Below, piece after piece: positions 41,788-49,982 of a DNA stretch of 64,000 bases. Made by a program: the position numbers and the translations under genes. A model generated the notes under the pieces. It did no database searches and was not told the DNA's origin. It saw only the letters and a program-made list of their open reading frames with translations. The stretch is from Anaerolineales bacterium. Its GTDB lineage: Bacteria; Chloroflexota; Anaerolineae; Anaerolineales; Villigracilaceae. Position 1 is the first letter of the stretch, and each line of letters opens with the position of its first letter. The stretch lies in contig JAEURJ010000002.1 in NCBI GenBank assembly GCA_016789305.1, positions 62,001-126,000 of the forward strand, given 5' to 3'.

Positions 41788-42540
41788 TTATTCGCATACC
41801 TGATTCAAAATGTACTCTTTATACTTTGGCGCGATTTCTGCATCTTCAACGAATGGCAGCCAGGCGGAAACCGGTGTCACCAAAACTTCCCTTTCACCGC
41901 TCGGCAGATCATAACGCGACCAGATCAAGCCGATCAGTTCACCATTCTGGTTGGTGACAGCTCCTCCGGAGGACCCGCCGTCGACGAGTTTCTCTTCGCC
42001 GTGTTGTACGATGGTGACAAGCGAGATCACCGTATTGCGCTTCTCTTCGTGAACCAGTGGATCAAGATCCAAATGCGCTTGCGGAATTGGATCTGTCACG
42101 ATCAGATAGGCTGGTACTGGCGGATACGCCCCCCACGGGCTGCTGGTGGCATTCAATATGTCGCCGACCTGTAGCGGACTAATCGACAGGCAGGAAAAAT
42201 CCATGTTCAGCCGATCCAGTGTGGAAACCGATAATTTCCCAATTGCCAGGTCGATACTCTTGTCCATGAAAATGACCCATTCAATGGGAAAGTCGGCATT
42301 GTAGAGGTGTTCATTCCAAACCGGCAGTTTAAAGGATTCCGGCCGCCAACTCAGGGATTTGAGTACGTGCCAGTTTGTGAGGACGATTCCATTCCCAATG
42401 TAAATGCCGCTCGCGTAAGCTGAAACGCCCTGTTCATCGGGCGGGGAATGAATGAGGCCCGCAGGCTGAACGGGTACCCTGCTGATGCCGCCAGCCAATG
42501 CAATCAGGAAGATGGTGATAAGGAAAATTCTTTTGCGCAA
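41788..42540 (-). CDS. Trypsin-like serine protease with signal peptide
   Basis: The 250-residue protein has a signal or anchor sequence (RKRIFLITIFLIALAGG) and a chymotrypsin-fold domain. The catalytic triad is visible as H58 (VLTNWHVL), D97 (KSIDLAIG) and S191 (DGGSSGGAV). The start codon is TTG, with AGAGG nine bases upstream. It is shorter than HtrA and has no PDZ domain. The gene stands alone between two copies of a palindromic repeat. Confidence 0.9.
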   Translation of the reverse strand: MRKRIFLITIFLIALAGGISRVPVQPAGLIHSPPDEQGVSAYASGIYIGNGIVLTNWHVLKSLSWRPESFKLPVWNEHLYNADFPIEWVIFMDKSIDLAIGKLSVSTLDRLNMDFSCLSISPLQVGDILNATSSPWGAYPPVPAYLIVTDPIPQAHLDLDPLVHEEKRNTVISLVTIVQHGEEKLVDGGSSGGAVTNQNGELIGLIWSRYDLPSGEREVLVTPVSAWLPFVEDAEIAPKYKEYILNQVCE

Positions 42541-42556
42541 AAAATGAAACCTCTTT

Positions 42557-42620
42557 TGTAGGTCACGCTTTCAGCGTGACGATTCTTCGCATCCCTTGTG
42601 TCACGTTATAAACGTGACCG
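42557..42620. repeat. GTCACG palindromic repeat, right copy
   Basis: The same unit as 41718-41783: GTAGGTCACGCTTTCAGCGTGAC followed after a spacer by GTGTCACGTTATAAACGTGACC, in the same orientation and similar spacing. It lies directly upstream of the protease start. Confidence 0.7.
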
Positions 42621-42979
42621 GCGAACTGCCCCCACCGGTGGAATTCGCCATTACGATCCTTATACAAAGGAAGTACGTAGGATGTACGTTCGCACGCGTC
42701 CCCGAGCGAACTTTGCGAGTGGGATTACGTACCCATCTTTTTCTGACGATGAAACCCCACCCCCATATCTTGCCGTTTTCTCTATCGTACAACCAACTAT
42801 ATTTACCGCGAAGAGCGCTAGGAACGCTAAGTTTTATAACCTTTCTTCGCGATCTTTGCGGGCTTCGCGGTTCATTGTTCAGAAAACTCCTGTTTGAATA
42901 CCTTGCCGAAGCAAAGTACCTGTCCAACCTTGGAATAGATGGCTGGCATCACTCCAATCGAGCTCCACAAACGCTTTTC
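42621..42979. other. Non-coding stretch with a GCG-rich palindrome
   Basis: No credible gene was seen in this ~360-bp stretch. It holds an imperfect palindrome at 42804-42871 (ACCGCGAAGAGCGC... with ...CTTTGCGGGCTTCGCGGT), a repeat style often met in such genomes, and a hinge of low-complexity sequence. The frames open across it show no family resemblance and no ribosome site. Confidence 0.6.
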
Positions 42980-43492
42980 CTACCACTTCTCCCAATGCAC
43001 CACATCCTCCAACGGCACTCGTCCACCCTTTTTGGGCGGGGCGGATAGCTTTTCATCCTCCAATGGATAGCCGAAGGAAAGTGCAATCCGCAAATGCCAT
43101 TCGGCAGGGAAGTTCAGGATCGCGCGCGTCTTCTCGAATTCATACAATGAAGCAGGCACCGAACCGACTCCCAACTCCCATGCGGCGAGCTGCATAAGAG
43201 CCGTAGCCTGCCCGGCATCGAACATGATCTGGAATTTGCCTTCAGGGTCGGGCGTTAGGATGGCAACGGCCAGAGCTGCGCCCGCGAGATGTCCCGCCCA
43301 CTCACCGCACTTCGAAAGCTCGCTCAAAATGGCTTTGTCACGGATCGCAATGAATTGCCATGCCTGCGTGTTCTTTGACGATTGCGACCTGCGCCCTGCA
43401 TTGAGGATGGCGCGGGTTACATCATCGGGCAGCGGTTTATCTTGAAATTTTCGAACTGCACGTTTTAGTCGAATTGCATCCGATACATTCAT
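42980..43492 (-). CDS. Nitroreductase family protein
   Basis: The 170-residue flavoprotein-like protein has the family's N-terminal RAVRKFQDKPLPDD motif, the SQSSKNTQAWQFI substrate-side motif near 38, and a C-terminal LRIALSFGYPLEDEKLSAPPKKGGR segment. It is on the short side for the family. FMN-dependent NAD(P)H oxidation of nitro or quinone substrates is the usual activity. The ATG at 43492 sits 7 nt after GGAGG. It is divergent from the membrane protein gene. Confidence 0.88.
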   Translation of the reverse strand: MNVSDAIRLKRAVRKFQDKPLPDDVTRAILNAGRRSQSSKNTQAWQFIAIRDKAILSELSKCGEWAGHLAGAALAVAILTPDPEGKFQIMFDAGQATALMQLAAWELGVGSVPASLYEFEKTRAILNFPAEWHLRIALSFGYPLEDEKLSAPPKKGGRVPLEDVVHWEKW

Positions 43493-43556
43493 TGTCATGC
43501 CTCCATGGGTCATTCAGCCGTCATCCGTTCCACAGTATAATGCCCACGCTCACAAA

Positions 43557-43609
43557 TTGCGCTTTTTCATGAGCGGGAAAACGCAATTTGTGACCGCGAT
43601 GGGTATAAT
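43557..43609 (+). promoter_or_regulatory. 53-bp repeated promoter element, copy 2
   Basis: TTGCGCTTT at 43557 and GCAATTTG...GGGTATAAT ending at 43609 match copy 1 at 22217-22269 with equal internal spacing; 23 of the last 27 bases agree. Its -10 box (43604-43609) lies 7 nt before the ATG of the next gene. Confidence 0.65.
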
Positions 43610-43616
43610 TCACGTA

Positions 43617-44033
43617 ATGGACTCACAACAACATAGTTTTCGCGCATACCTGTCTTCCATGGTCACGCTTCTCGTGATCGGATGGGGCGGGCTGATCCTT
43701 ATCCTTTATCTTTCATTACCTTTTGTATGGTCGCGCTGGGCCTTCTTTGTTTTTATCGTCATGGCAATTACCGGCGTGGCGCTGCCCATCGTATACTTTT
43801 TTCACAAGAGATTTCCGGGGAAACAACCTGTGACTCCCAACGTGATCCTGCGTCAGGCCATTTGGGCTGGTATTTATTTTGCAACTCTCGCCTGGCTGCA
43901 GCTGGGCCGTTTGGTTACGTTATATGTCATCCTTGGACTGGCTGGCGGCATCATTGCTGCAGAATACTTTATCCGCATTCGTGAAATGGCCAATCGCCGC
44001 CCTCCGATCATTACCGATGACGACCCTTCGTGA
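43617..44033 (+). CDS. Hypothetical membrane protein
   Basis: The 138-residue protein has about four hydrophobic helices (about 15-35, 42-62, 80-100, 102-120) and a basic C-terminus (FIRIREMANRRPPIITDDD). Its start was set at 43617, 7 nt after the TATAAT at 43604, so it is probably leaderless. The selA gene starts inside its 3' end. It has no recognised domain. Confidence 0.7.
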   Translation: MDSQQHSFRAYLSSMVTLLVIGWGGLILILYLSLPFVWSRWAFFVFIVMAITGVALPIVYFFHKRFPGKQPVTPNVILRQAIWAGIYFATLAWLQLGRLVTLYVILGLAGGIIAAEYFIRIREMANRRPPIITDDDPS

Positions 44034-45381
44034 CCTTCCCTCTGTAGAGCAAATTCTACAAACGCAGGCGGCTGCAGATTTGATCGTTCGATTCGGCAGG
44101 CCATTAACGTTGGAGGCGCTCCGCTCTACATTGGATGAAATACGAGCGCGCTTCAAAGCTGCCGAAATACCTGCTCTGCCTTCACAAGATTTGATCCTCT
44201 CCCAAACAGAATCCACGTTAACCGCGTGGACGAAGCCGACTCTGCTCCCGGTTATCAACGCTTCGGGAGTGATCTTGCACACCAACCTGGGACGTGCCCC
44301 ATTGAGCAAAGCGACCATCCATGCAATGGATTTGGTCTCCCGCGGTTATTCCAACCTTGAGTATGATATTGAAAAAGGAGTCCGCGGTTCACGGCTTATC
44401 CATACAGAAGCCATCTTACAAAAGCTGACAGGTGCTGAAGGAGCTCTCGTAGTTAATAACTGTGCTTCGGCAGTTTTGCTGGTGCTCTCTGCACTGGCAA
44501 ATAAAAAACGTGTAGTGATCTCACGTACGCAACTGGTCGAGATCGGCGGCGGCTTCCGCGTGCCGGATGTGATGAAACAATCCGGTGCAAAGCTTATCGA
44601 GATCGGCGCGACGAACAAAGTCCGTATCTCAGATTATGAAGAAGCCCTGACCGAATCCGCTGGCCTGGTGATGCGAGCGCATCGTTCCAATTTCAAATTG
44701 GTGGGGTTCACTGAAGAGCCTGAGTTAAAAGATATTGTCAAAGCTGCGCATGAAGCAGGTGTGCCTGTCGTGGATGACCTTGGCTCCGGTGCGTTGTACG
44801 ATACGACAAGGTATGGAATCGTCCACGAGCCGACAGTGCAGGAGTCCATGCAGGTCGGTGCTGACATTGTGTGTTTCTCCGGTGATAAATTGCTCGGCGG
44901 TCCACAGGCTGGGATCATTATTGGCAAGGCGGAGTTGATCGCCAAAATTAAGAAACATCCGCTGGCGCGCGCCGTCCGTGCGGACAAGACTTGTTTGGCT
45001 GGGTTATCTGCCACATTGCTCCACTACCTCAAAGATGAAGCTGAGCGGGAAGTGCCCATCGTAAGGATGATGTCCATGACGCCGAAGCAGGCCAAAGGTC
45101 GGGTTGAAGCGTGGGCGGGGGAGTTGGGTCAAGGTCAGATAGTGGAAGGGGAATCCACGGTGGGTGGTGGTTCGCTTCCAGATGAATCCATCCCGACCTT
45201 TCTTTTATCGTTGGAAGTGAAATCGGTGGAACGATTTATGAAGTCATTGCGAAGAAGTGACCCGCCCGTAATCGCGCGGACGGCTAATGATAAAATTTTA
45301 TTTGACCCGCGAACCGTTTTACCCGAACAGGATGAAGTTTTTTTATCGGTATTAAAGAAGGTCCTCCATGATATCCATTGA
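44017..45381 (+). CDS. selA: L-seryl-tRNA(Sec) selenium transferase
   Basis: The 454-residue PLP enzyme turns seryl-tRNA(Sec) into selenocysteinyl-tRNA(Sec) using selenophosphate. The PLP lysine is K291 in CFSGDKLLGGPQAG, and the N-terminal NASGVILHTNLGRAPLS motif (about 81-97) is intact. The length is typical. A longer frame upstream was rejected; the ATG at 44017 overlaps the preceding gene by 17 bp. The cell should make selenoproteins, though selB, selC and selD are not in this window. Confidence 0.95.
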   Translation: MTTLRDLPSVEQILQTQAAADLIVRFGRPLTLEALRSTLDEIRARFKAAEIPALPSQDLILSQTESTLTAWTKPTLLPVINASGVILHTNLGRAPLSKATIHAMDLVSRGYSNLEYDIEKGVRGSRLIHTEAILQKLTGAEGALVVNNCASAVLLVLSALANKKRVVISRTQLVEIGGGFRVPDVMKQSGAKLIEIGATNKVRISDYEEALTESAGLVMRAHRSNFKLVGFTEEPELKDIVKAAHEAGVPVVDDLGSGALYDTTRYGIVHEPTVQESMQVGADIVCFSGDKLLGGPQAGIIIGKAELIAKIKKHPLARAVRADKTCLAGLSATLLHYLKDEAEREVPIVRMMSMTPKQAKGRVEAWAGELGQGQIVEGESTVGGGSLPDESIPTFLLSLEVKSVERFMKSLRRSDPPVIARTANDKILFDPRTVLPEQDEVFLSVLKKVLHDIH

Positions 45382-45952
45382 CATTCCGATCAAGGATAAA
45401 AAGAAACCGCCCGTTCTTGCATTTCCCGATCGATGCGTACATTGTGCGAAGCCAAAAGAAACAACACTTGGCATAACGTTAAACATGGGTGCGCAGAAAC
45501 GCGGTCAGGCTGTGGCCATGTCGTTGACCATCCCGATGTGCAATGCGTGTGCTGAAAAAGAACGAAGCGTTGCGAAAGTGACACTGATCCCGTTCTTGAT
45601 TTCTGGAGCTGTGATTGGTTTGATCGTCTTTGTGCCAGTTGCATTGATTGCCCCCGAAGGCACATCTCCACAGACTTTGGGATTTCCGCTCGTCATCGGT
45701 GGATTTGCCGGCCTGATCGCGGGCGTGATTGGTGGTAGTGTGGTTGAATTCATTGTAAAGATCCTGGCCAGTCCCTTTTATGGAAAGCTGGTCACCCGCC
45801 GCCCATTGACAGCCCTCAGTTTGTTTACAGAAATCGATGAACTGGTGGGTATTTCGGCAAAATATTCACGCGAGACGAAAATTGTTCATTTGACTTTCGA
45901 GAACGATGACATTGCACGCGAGTTCGAAAAATTAAATCCACGGGAGAAATAA
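45368..45952 (+). CDS. Membrane protein with paired CxxC motifs
   Basis: The 194-residue protein has an N-terminal domain with two CxxC pairs (CVHCAKPKE and CNACAEKE) that could bind zinc, then two membrane helices (about 75-97 and 105-128) and a cytoplasmic domain (about 140-194). It starts inside selA (14-bp overlap) and its stop codon shares a base with the next ATG. Conserved gene order suggests an operon, but function is unknown. Confidence 0.75.
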   Translation: MISIDIPIKDKKKPPVLAFPDRCVHCAKPKETTLGITLNMGAQKRGQAVAMSLTIPMCNACAEKERSVAKVTLIPFLISGAVIGLIVFVPVALIAPEGTSPQTLGFPLVIGGFAGLIAGVIGGSVVEFIVKILASPFYGKLVTRRPLTALSLFTEIDELVGISAKYSRETKIVHLTFENDDIAREFEKLNPREK

Positions 45953-47202
45953 TGAAATCAGATATCGATGCCTTGATGAAGGCCCGTAATTTGGATGCCA
46001 TTGCGATCTTTGGAAATGCAGAACATAACCCGCCCATGACCTACATGACAGGCGGCGGACATGTGAGTCATGCTACGTTAATTAAAAAACAAGGCAGCGA
46101 CGCCATTCTATTCCACGGCGATATGGAGCGCGATGAGGCTGCCAAAAGCGGCTTGAAACTGATTTCCTACAGCAATTATGATGCTCAGGAATTGTTCAAA
46201 AAGGCAAACGGGAATGGATTGCTGGCTGGTGCGATGCGCGCCGAGATGATGTTCAAGGATGCAGGTGTTACTTCGGGTCGTGTGGGCGTGTATGGGACCT
46301 ATGATCTGAGCGCGGTCTTTGGAATGCTTTCGCATTTGCAGAAACTTGCTCCAGCCATTGAATTCGTCGGTGAGCCGCGCGAGGATTCGTTGTTTATGCG
46401 TGCGATGGAAACGAAGGACGAAACGGAAGTAAATCGTATTCGTAGGATGGGTGAGGTCACCACCTCTGTGGTTGGCAAGGTGCGGGATTACCTTACATCG
46501 TGCGACGTCAATAAGGATGAAGTTCTGCTGAAAGAGGATGGCTCCCTGTTGACTGTGGGGGACGTCCATTCGAAAATTCGATTATGGGTGGCGGAACACG
46601 GCGCTGAATTACCCTCTGGGTTTATTTTTGCCATTGGCCGCGATGCCGGCGTCCCGCATTCCGCAGGTAACCCAACGGATTTGATGAAGCTTGGTCAGAC
46701 CATTGTCTTTGATATTTATCCAGCCGAGGCGGGCGGCGGATATTATTACGATTTCACACGCACCTGGTCCCTGGGATATGCCACGCCGGAAGCGCAGGAA
46801 ATTTATGATCAGGTCAAGGAAATTTTTGATACGTTGAACGACAACTTTGACCTGAATGTTCCATTCAAGAATTACAATCAAATGACCTGTGAATATTACG
46901 AGACCAAAGGTCATCCAACTCCGCTGCACACCAAAGCTCCAGTGGAAGGATACGTCCACAGCTTGGGTCATGGGGTGGGACTTAATATTCACGAACGTCC
47001 TTTCAGTGGATTCACTGCAGGTGACGATGAACGGCTTTCGCCGGGCGTGGTCATCACGTCCGAACCGGGATTGTATTATCCTGAAAAAGGAATGGGCTTC
47101 CGCATCGAAGATACGCTGTGGGTCCGCCCTGATGGAAAGATGGAAACCCTTGCTGATTTTCCGTATGATTTTGTGTTGCCGATGAAGAAGTGGAAGAAGT
47201 AA
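45952..47202 (+). CDS. M24 family metallopeptidase (Xaa-Pro aminopeptidase-like)
   Basis: The 416-residue protein has an N-terminal creatinase-like domain (1-160) and a pita-bread catalytic domain (170-410). The metal ligands are visible as D (VFDIYPAEAG), D (YYDFTRTW), H (HSLGHGVGLNIHE), and E (SEPGLYY, RIEDTLWV). It likely removes N-terminal residues before proline. The start shares a TAATG overlap with the preceding gene. Confidence 0.93.
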   Translation: MKSDIDALMKARNLDAIAIFGNAEHNPPMTYMTGGGHVSHATLIKKQGSDAILFHGDMERDEAAKSGLKLISYSNYDAQELFKKANGNGLLAGAMRAEMMFKDAGVTSGRVGVYGTYDLSAVFGMLSHLQKLAPAIEFVGEPREDSLFMRAMETKDETEVNRIRRMGEVTTSVVGKVRDYLTSCDVNKDEVLLKEDGSLLTVGDVHSKIRLWVAEHGAELPSGFIFAIGRDAGVPHSAGNPTDLMKLGQTIVFDIYPAEAGGGYYYDFTRTWSLGYATPEAQEIYDQVKEIFDTLNDNFDLNVPFKNYNQMTCEYYETKGHPTPLHTKAPVEGYVHSLGHGVGLNIHERPFSGFTAGDDERLSPGVVITSEPGLYYPEKGMGFRIEDTLWVRPDGKMETLADFPYDFVLPMKKWKK

Positions 47203-47255
47203 CAGACCATAGACGATCCCCAAAGGGGACGCGTGGACGATGGACCGTACCACTG

Positions 47256-47287
47256 ATAACTAATAACTGGAAACTAATAACTAATGA
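47256..47287. repeat. Short tandem ACTAATAACT-type repeats before tsaD
   Basis: Copies of ACTAATAACT and close variants run in the 30 bp before the tsaD ATG. They follow a GACCATAGACGATCC / GGACGATGGACC inverted repeat at 47213-47246. No coding role is seen. Confidence 0.5.
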
Positions 47288-48315
47288 CTGATCTTAAACC
47301 CGCCCGCGTCCTTGCAATTGAAACCTCGTGTGATGAAACTGCTGCAGCCGTCCTTGAAAATGGGCGCGCGCTGCTATCGTCTGTGGTTGCTTCTCAAATG
47401 GAAATCCATGCCCGTTACGGCGGTGTGTTTCCCGAAGTGGCTTCGCGCCAACATGTATTGAGCATCACTCCTGTGGTGGAGCAGGCGCTTTCGCAGGCGC
47501 ATCTCACGCTCAACGATATTGATGTCATGGCAGTCACACAAGGGCCTGGGCTGGCAGGATCGCTGGTCGTGGGGATGAATATGGCGAAAGGATTGGCACT
47601 TGGTTCTAGAAAGCCATTGGTTGGTGCCAATCACCTCGAAGGGCATATATATTCTGGTTGGATCTACAATGCCGGCGAATCAATTCCCCCGGAACCGCAA
47701 TTCCCGTTGATGGTGTTGCTCGTCTCCGGCGGACATACCGAACTGAATCTCATGACCGATCATTTGACGTATAAAAGGCTTGGGTCCACGCAGGACGATG
47801 CGGCTGGTGAAGCCTTCGATAAAGTTGCCCGACTGCTTGAGCTTCCTTATCCCGGCGGCCCATCGATTCAGAAGATTTCGGAAGAGGGTGACCCGCATCG
47901 ATTTAATTTCCCGCGTTCATGGATGGATGGAACCTATAATTTCTCCTTCAGCGGATTAAAGACATCCGTTCTGTACGAAGTGCAGGATATGAAAAAGAAG
48001 GGGAAGACCACTTTGCCGATTGCGGATATGGCCGCCTCGTTTCAACAGGCAGTGATCGATGTGCTTTTCAAGAAAACGATACAAGCTGCCAGAGAATATG
48101 GCGCGAAGGAAATTCTGGTGGCAGGCGGCGTTTCTGCAAACCGTGCGCTGCGGCAGACTTTCAAGGCACAGACGGAATTCCCTGTGCATATTCCGCCGCT
48201 TTCGCTGTGTACGGATAACGCAGCGATGATCGCGGCGGCGGCGTATTACCGTTTCGCATATGGGCAGGTCTCTGATCTGGGCTTGGACGTCCGCCCGACG
48301 TGGCCTTTATCTTAA
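47284..48315 (+). CDS. tsaD: tRNA N6-threonylcarbamoyladenosine transferase TsaD
   Basis: The 343-residue protein moves threonylcarbamoyl from its AMP ester to A37 of ANN-decoding tRNAs, giving t6A. It is a full-length ASKHA-fold protein with the metal-binding H117 and H121 (NHLEGHIYS), the ATP-binding AIETSCDET at the start and AGGVSANRALR near 280. Its partner TsaC/Sua5 is encoded 240 bp downstream on the other strand. Confidence 0.96.
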   Translation: MTDLKPARVLAIETSCDETAAAVLENGRALLSSVVASQMEIHARYGGVFPEVASRQHVLSITPVVEQALSQAHLTLNDIDVMAVTQGPGLAGSLVVGMNMAKGLALGSRKPLVGANHLEGHIYSGWIYNAGESIPPEPQFPLMVLLVSGGHTELNLMTDHLTYKRLGSTQDDAAGEAFDKVARLLELPYPGGPSIQKISEEGDPHRFNFPRSWMDGTYNFSFSGLKTSVLYEVQDMKKKGKTTLPIADMAASFQQAVIDVLFKKTIQAAREYGAKEILVAGGVSANRALRQTFKAQTEFPVHIPPLSLCTDNAAMIAAAAYYRFAYGQVSDLGLDVRPTWPLS

Positions 48316-48320
48316 ACAAG

Positions 48321-48355
48321 CCGCCGAAGACTTCAAAAGTCTTCGGCGGTTTTAC
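48321..48355 (+). terminator. Terminator after tsaD
   Basis: CCGCCGAAGACTT (48321-48333) pairs with AAGTCTTCGGCGG (48337-48349), followed by TTTTA. A direct repeat (GGAGAATGTAATT...) follows at 48359, and a second hairpin at 48438 has the same follower. Confidence 0.85.
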
Positions 48356-48358
48356 ATT

Positions 48359-48410
48359 GGAGAATGTAATTCCTATTATAGGCGGGTGATTAAGGCGAGC
48401 CTGAAATTCG
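48359..48410. repeat. Direct repeat A (GGAGAATGTAATT type)
   Basis: Starts GGAGAATGTAATTCC and matches the ~50-bp copy at 48484-48533 with scattered changes. Each copy follows a hairpin. Confidence 0.55.
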
Positions 48411-48437
48411 GTTAATAATTGGATGAGAGTTAAACCC

Positions 48438-48477
48438 AAACCCCTTTTCGAACCTGCCCGGGTTCGAAAAGGGGTTT
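48438..48477 (-). terminator. Hairpin before the tsaC stop
   Basis: A perfect 17-bp stem (48438-48454 with 48461-48477) around TGCCCG, downstream of tsaC on the minus strand. U-tract quality is modest. Confidence 0.6.
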
Positions 48478-48483
48478 GTTGAG

Positions 48484-48533
48484 GGAGAATGTAATTTCAA
48501 TTATATGCCGCGAGTTAAGCTCACCCTGAAATC
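48484..48533. repeat. Direct repeat B (GGAGAATGTAATT type)
   Basis: Second copy of the unit at 48359-48410. Confidence 0.55.
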
Positions 48534-48556
48534 AAGATGAATGGCGAATAAGAGAA

Positions 48557-49162
48557 TTAAAGAACTGCAAGCAGGTCATCAAGTGAAATTGGACCTTCGC
48601 GCAAGATGACGGGTTCATTGCCTGTGCAATCCACCAATGTGGATGGGACCCCGCCGGGGGTGGTGCCGCCATCCAAAATCAGGGGGATTCGTCCGCTGAG
48701 TTGGTTGAACACTTCCTGTGCGGTTGTGGGGCTTGGCTGACCGGAGATATTGGCGGAGGTCACGGCCATGGGACCAGCGGCAATTAATAAATCGCGAGCA
48801 TTGGGATGATCTGGAATGCGGACTGCAACGGTGGATGTGGCCGAAACTGCCAGGGGGAGAGTCTGCTTTTTGGGGACGATGCAGGTGAGAGGTCCGGGCC
48901 AGAAGCGGGAGGCGAAGATGCGGGCCATGTTTGGAATGTCGATTGCTACTTTATCCAAGTCAACGATATCGCCGATCAGGATGGGAATCGCTTTTTCGAT
49001 GGGGCGATCTTTGGCGCTGTAGATGCTTTCAATGGCCGCGTTGTCGAATGCGAGCGTGCCCACGCCGTACACTGTATCGGTTGGGAAGGCGACGAGGCCG
49101 CCGCTTTGCAAAATTTCAAGCGCGCGTTTGATTTCACTGGCAGGGACGATTTCAGTTTTCAT
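48557..49162 (-). CDS. tsaC: Threonylcarbamoyl-AMP synthase (TsaC/Sua5/YrdC)
   Basis: The 201-residue protein makes threonylcarbamoyl-AMP from threonine, bicarbonate and ATP for the t6A modification done by TsaD. YrdC motifs are GLVAFPTDTVYGVGTLAFD (about 18-36), IYSAKDRPIEKAIPILI near 43-59, GPLTCIVPK near 85 and PMAVTSANISGQPSP near 135. The start at 49162 overlaps prmC by 11 bp. It lacks the extra C-terminal Sua5 domain. Confidence 0.93.
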   Translation of the reverse strand: MKTEIVPASEIKRALEILQSGGLVAFPTDTVYGVGTLAFDNAAIESIYSAKDRPIEKAIPILIGDIVDLDKVAIDIPNMARIFASRFWPGPLTCIVPKKQTLPLAVSATSTVAVRIPDHPNARDLLIAAGPMAVTSANISGQPSPTTAQEVFNQLSGRIPLILDGGTTPGGVPSTLVDCTGNEPVILREGPISLDDLLAVL

Positions 49163-49982
49163 GCAGCATGATCTCCAAAAGTCGGTCATGACCGGCAAGG
49201 TCCTGATGCAAATGAATGGTGGCCTGGTCGAAACTATCGTAGGCGATGTTGAAAGCTTGAATGCCCTGCGTCGCTTCGATTTCAAGTAGCATCATGCCGT
49301 TTGAGGTAAGAGATTTTGTCGCGAGTTTGAGCAGACGGCGATACAAGTCGAGGCCATCTTCGCCGCCGTCGAGCGCGATGGTGGGTTCTTTGCCGTAAAT
49401 GGGAAGTTGCTGCAGTGTTTGGGTGGGAATATACGGCAGGTTGGCACAAATCAGATCAAAATAGGACGGCTCATTGGTTGGCATCAAGTCGCATTCGATG
49501 AATTCGATTTGGTGGTGAACATGGAATTTTTCCGCGTTGTGTTTTGCGATCTTCAAAGCCGAGCGTGAGATGTCTGTTGCGATGAAGTTGATCTCCGGGA
49601 AATGTGTGGCCAGCGTGACGGCAATGACTCCGGAACCTGTGCCGATATCTGCAACTGACTTCTTCTCCGGGTTGTTTTGCAGCCATGCGATGGCTTTTTC
49701 CACGAGCAGTTCCGTTTCGGGGCGAGGGATGAGTACATCCTCACTGATCTCGAAATCGAGTCCGTAAAATTCCCAGTGACCGAGGAGATATGGAAGGGGG
49801 GTCCCTGCCTGGAGTTGGTCAAATGTCCTTTTTGCCGAATCAAGCTGGGGCGCGGTGAGAGGCGCATCCAAATGGGAGAGGAGCCATGTGCGCGGATGTT
49901 CCATCACATGGGCAAGAAGAAGCTGTGAGTCGAAATCCTGTACATCGGTTTTGTATTGATCGAGAAAATCTTTTACATTCAT
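49152..49982 (-). CDS. prmC: Peptide chain release factor N5-glutamine methyltransferase
   Basis: The 276-residue SAM-dependent methyltransferase methylates the glutamine of the GGQ motif in release factors. The N-terminal helical domain (1-85) and the Rossmann domain are complete, with VADIGTGSGVIAVTLA near 112 and the diagnostic ICANLPYIPTQTL near 180 (NPPY-type motif, here NLPY). Its substrate gene, prfA, lies 4 kb upstream on the same strand but is separated by three unrelated genes. It overlaps the permease gene by 4 bp. Confidence 0.93.
   Translation of the reverse strand: MNVKDFLDQYKTDVQDFDSQLLLAHVMEHPRTWLLSHLDAPLTAPQLDSAKRTFDQLQAGTPLPYLLGHWEFYGLDFEISEDVLIPRPETELLVEKAIAWLQNNPEKKSVADIGTGSGVIAVTLATHFPEINFIATDISRSALKIAKHNAEKFHVHHQIEFIECDLMPTNEPSYFDLICANLPYIPTQTLQQLPIYGKEPTIALDGGEDGLDLYRRLLKLATKSLTSNGMMLLEIEATQGIQAFNIAYDSFDQATIHLHQDLAGHDRLLEIMLHEN

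Noticed and set aside
42598..42897. Open frames in the 42.6-42.9 kb gap
   Set aside because: They run through a palindromic repeat, show no family resemblance and lack ribosome sites.
48438..48477. TTCGAA-containing stem taken as a tRNA T-arm
   Set aside because: It is a simple 17-bp hairpin with no anticodon or D-arm around it.
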